From Chthonomonadales bacterium (lineage in GTDB: Bacteria; Armatimonadota; Chthonomonadetes; Chthonomonadales; CAJBBX01): 64,000 nucleotides of DNA. The position numbers were made by a program, and so were the translations under genes. Below, piece by piece: positions 62,405 through 64,000 of this stretch. Under the pieces are notes generated by a model. It was not told the DNA's origin. It searched no databases and saw nothing but the letters and a program-made list of their open reading frames with translations. The stretch lies in NCBI GenBank assembly GCA_027459625.1, contig DAIDHP010000006.1, positions 1 to 64,000 on the forward strand. Reading direction: 5' to 3'. Numbering within the stretch: position 1 is the stretch's first letter; each line of letters begins with the position of its first letter.

Positions 62405-62445
62405 ACAGCTATTATAGCGCCTAAGGACTATTCTCCCCGTAAACC

Positions 62446-64000
62446 TCATTGTTTGTTTGATTGTTCGATACGGGTATTACGCCCTGCAAACTCGGCGGAA
62501 AGGAGGAACGCTATCACTCCCAGACTCGCCATCATGAGGAACATGCCAAGTCTAAGTGTGAAGGGTTCGAAACGAAATTGAATCAAGTGATTGCCTGCGG
62601 GAATGGTTATCCTTCGATAGACATTATGAGCGAGGGAGATCGGGGTTTTTTGACCGTCCACCAGGCATAGCCATCCCGGATACATCTCGTCCGCGAGTGT
62701 CACTTCGCACGGGGATGAAGTTTTTATTCGAAAAGCGACGCGGGTTGGATCGTCCTGAAGCCATGTCGCCTGCGCTTCGGGCGAGGAGACTTGAATGCGT
62801 CCGGGACCTGTGAGCGGATCAATATAGATATTATCCAAATGAATTTCGCCATTCAATCCCAAAGGGGTGTCGCTAAGAGCCCATTTCGCCCCGGTGATCG
62901 ACCAGGCTTGGTCGGGAATACGCTTGACGAGTACCATATTCCCCACTTCCGGCGGACTGGAATCCTCGCCGTCGAGTTGGTCCATCAAACGTTTGTATCT
63001 TCCCGGAAAAAGCGAATCATATCCCTGAACATCCCTCAATCCGAACACCGTGGCTCCGTTCGGAGGAAGCACGCCCGTGGGGCCGAGAAAGCTAAGCCCA
63101 TGCGTGTTTAGGGGGAGGATTCGGTCGTGCCCGATATGGGCGGCGAGATAACGCAATGCCGAGGTTTCCGAGTAGATCGTTGAGTTCCTGGCGGATTGGT
63201 TGTAGTTCATGCCGGTTGCGGCAAGATCGGCGATGAGAATAACGACGAACAACAGCGGTGCATATTTCAGCGATAACTGTTTAGCAGTCACCCCAAAAAA
63301 GAGTAAAAGGGAGAGCATGAAGAGGGCGATTTGTCGAGTCAATTGCGGATCCCAAATCAGTTCGCCTCCATGGGTTGTAGCGAAGTTCATGGCTTGATTC
63401 AGGGCGGGCATCCCCATCGCCATGGCGGCGCCGCACAATGCGAGTATCGCCGCCAAAGCCACCCCCCCTTTTTTCATCAGTCCTGCGACATTATCCTGAA
63501 CCTCCTCCAAACCGATTGCCCCTAATCCTGCCATCGCAAACGCCCACATGGCGAGCGATCGGCCAGGAGAGCCGCTTTGCGCAAAGCCAGGCACTAGGAA
63601 GTAGAAGAGCCGATCCAACACCGATCCCATCGCCATTAGCAGAGCGATTACCGCCAGAATCCCTAGGAAAGCTGCCAATCCGTGACGTTTTCGCAGAGCG
63701 GTGAGACCTACGCCGATGAGAATGAGAGAGGTAATTCCAACGTAGAGCGCCCCTTCGGCGTAGTTGAAATACATCCCTCCAAGACTTTGCCCGAAATACG
63801 GTGCGTCGGGGCGGGAGGGGTTGCCGTAAAAATCGGGAAGGAAAAGTGTGACGAGAGAGTTAGGATTAACAGCGTACGCGACATATGCAGCGTATCCTTG
63901 CGAGGTTGGAGGGGTGGCGCGATGGGATTGTCGAGCCAACTCCATGGAGGGGAGCATTTGAGGCGCCGCCAGAAAGAGGCCTAACACCAAGGCGAACAGG
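62446..64000 (-). CDS. YfhO-like membrane protein, 5' end outside the window
   Basis: The C-terminal 518 residues of a large multi-pass membrane protein of the YfhO type, a GT-C-like family linked to glycosylation of cell-wall polymers in Firmicutes. The frame stays open to position 64000, so the start and first helices are missing. Visible are AAPQMLPSMELARQSHR, LFLPDFYGNP (a conserved family stretch), FNYAEGALYVG, several transmembrane helices, and a C-terminal beta domain with EVTLADEMYPGWLCLVDGQ and AGNHLIQFRFEP, typical of the family. One final helix precedes the stop, which overlaps a possible ATG of the CCA enzyme. Confidence 0.85.
   Translation of the reverse strand, partial: LFALVLGLFLAAPQMLPSMELARQSHRATPPTSQGYAAYVAYAVNPNSLVTLFLPDFYGNPSRPDAPYFGQSLGGMYFNYAEGALYVGITSLILIGVGLTALRKRHGLAAFLGILAVIALLMAMGSVLDRLFYFLVPGFAQSGSPGRSLAMWAFAMAGLGAIGLEEVQDNVAGLMKKGGVALAAILALCGAAMAMGMPALNQAMNFATTHGGELIWDPQLTRQIALFMLSLLLFFGVTAKQLSLKYAPLLFVVILIADLAATGMNYNQSARNSTIYSETSALRYLAAHIGHDRILPLNTHGLSFLGPTGVLPPNGATVFGLRDVQGYDSLFPGRYKRLMDQLDGEDSSPPEVGNMVLVKRIPDQAWSITGAKWALSDTPLGLNGEIHLDNIYIDPLTGPGRIQVSSPEAQATWLQDDPTRVAFRIKTSSPCEVTLADEMYPGWLCLVDGQKTPISLAHNVYRRITIPAGNHLIQFRFEPFTLRLGMFLMMASLGVIAFLLSAEFAGRNTRIEQSNKQ

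Overview
The window is bacterial chromosomal DNA of middling G+C with short gaps and standard stop codons. Secreted glycoside hydrolases, Gfo/Idh/MocA oxidoreductases, two PEP-CTERM surface proteins and housekeeping genes lie side by side. This mix resembles Armatimonadota or a neighbouring Gram-negative-type lineage. That assignment is an inference from gene content, not from a marker gene.

Layout. 1-75: the last two domains of a group II intron that begins outside the window. 0.1-7.8 kb: S9 peptidase, decayed PEP-CTERM gene, GH78 rhamnosidase, secreted zinc peptidase, oxidoreductase. 7.9-14.2 kb: an intact single-chain Type IIG/ISP restriction-modification enzyme, then a graveyard of ISL3 transposase pieces and a broken DNA methyltransferase. 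14.3-18.6 kb: tRNA-Lys, acetyltransferase, ABC ATPase, secreted binding protein, HIT protein. 18.8-24.4 kb: a second oxidoreductase, galactokinase, and a hisC-aroF-NIL-DinB run. 25-32.2 kb: ferritin, glycosyltransferase, then merR/hspR-like, rpoZ, dnaJ, prmA and rsmE on the minus strand, and a nitronate monooxygenase. 32.2-38.8 kb: an AT-rich, repeat-bearing stretch in which four of six genes carry a stop or frameshift. 38.8-46.2 kb: arabinofuranosidase-like enzyme, beta-helix protein, DUF4185-like protein, intact PEP-CTERM protein. 46.2-52.2 kb: initiator tRNA, then a defence island. 52.3-64 kb: hydrolase, peptidase, membrane proteins, glycosyltransferase, GHMP kinase, GH50-like enzyme, CCA-adding enzyme and a YfhO-like protein cut by the window edge.

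The most interesting part is 46.5-52.2 kb. An AbiL/RloA-RloB-like pair (its RloB partner frameshifted) is divergent from a two-gene operon. That operon encodes a RecQ-type helicase fused to a C-terminal phosphoribosyltransferase domain, followed at once by a DprA-like SLOG protein. A phosphoribosyltransferase paired with a DprA homologue recalls the ShosTA defence module; here the transferase is welded to a helicase.

The carbohydrate genes (GH78, arabinofuranosidase-like, GH50-like, beta-helix, two oxidoreductases, galactokinase and a galactokinase-like GHMP kinase) fit a polysaccharide-degrading life. The two PEP-CTERM genes share a 16-base upstream element of sigma-54 type.
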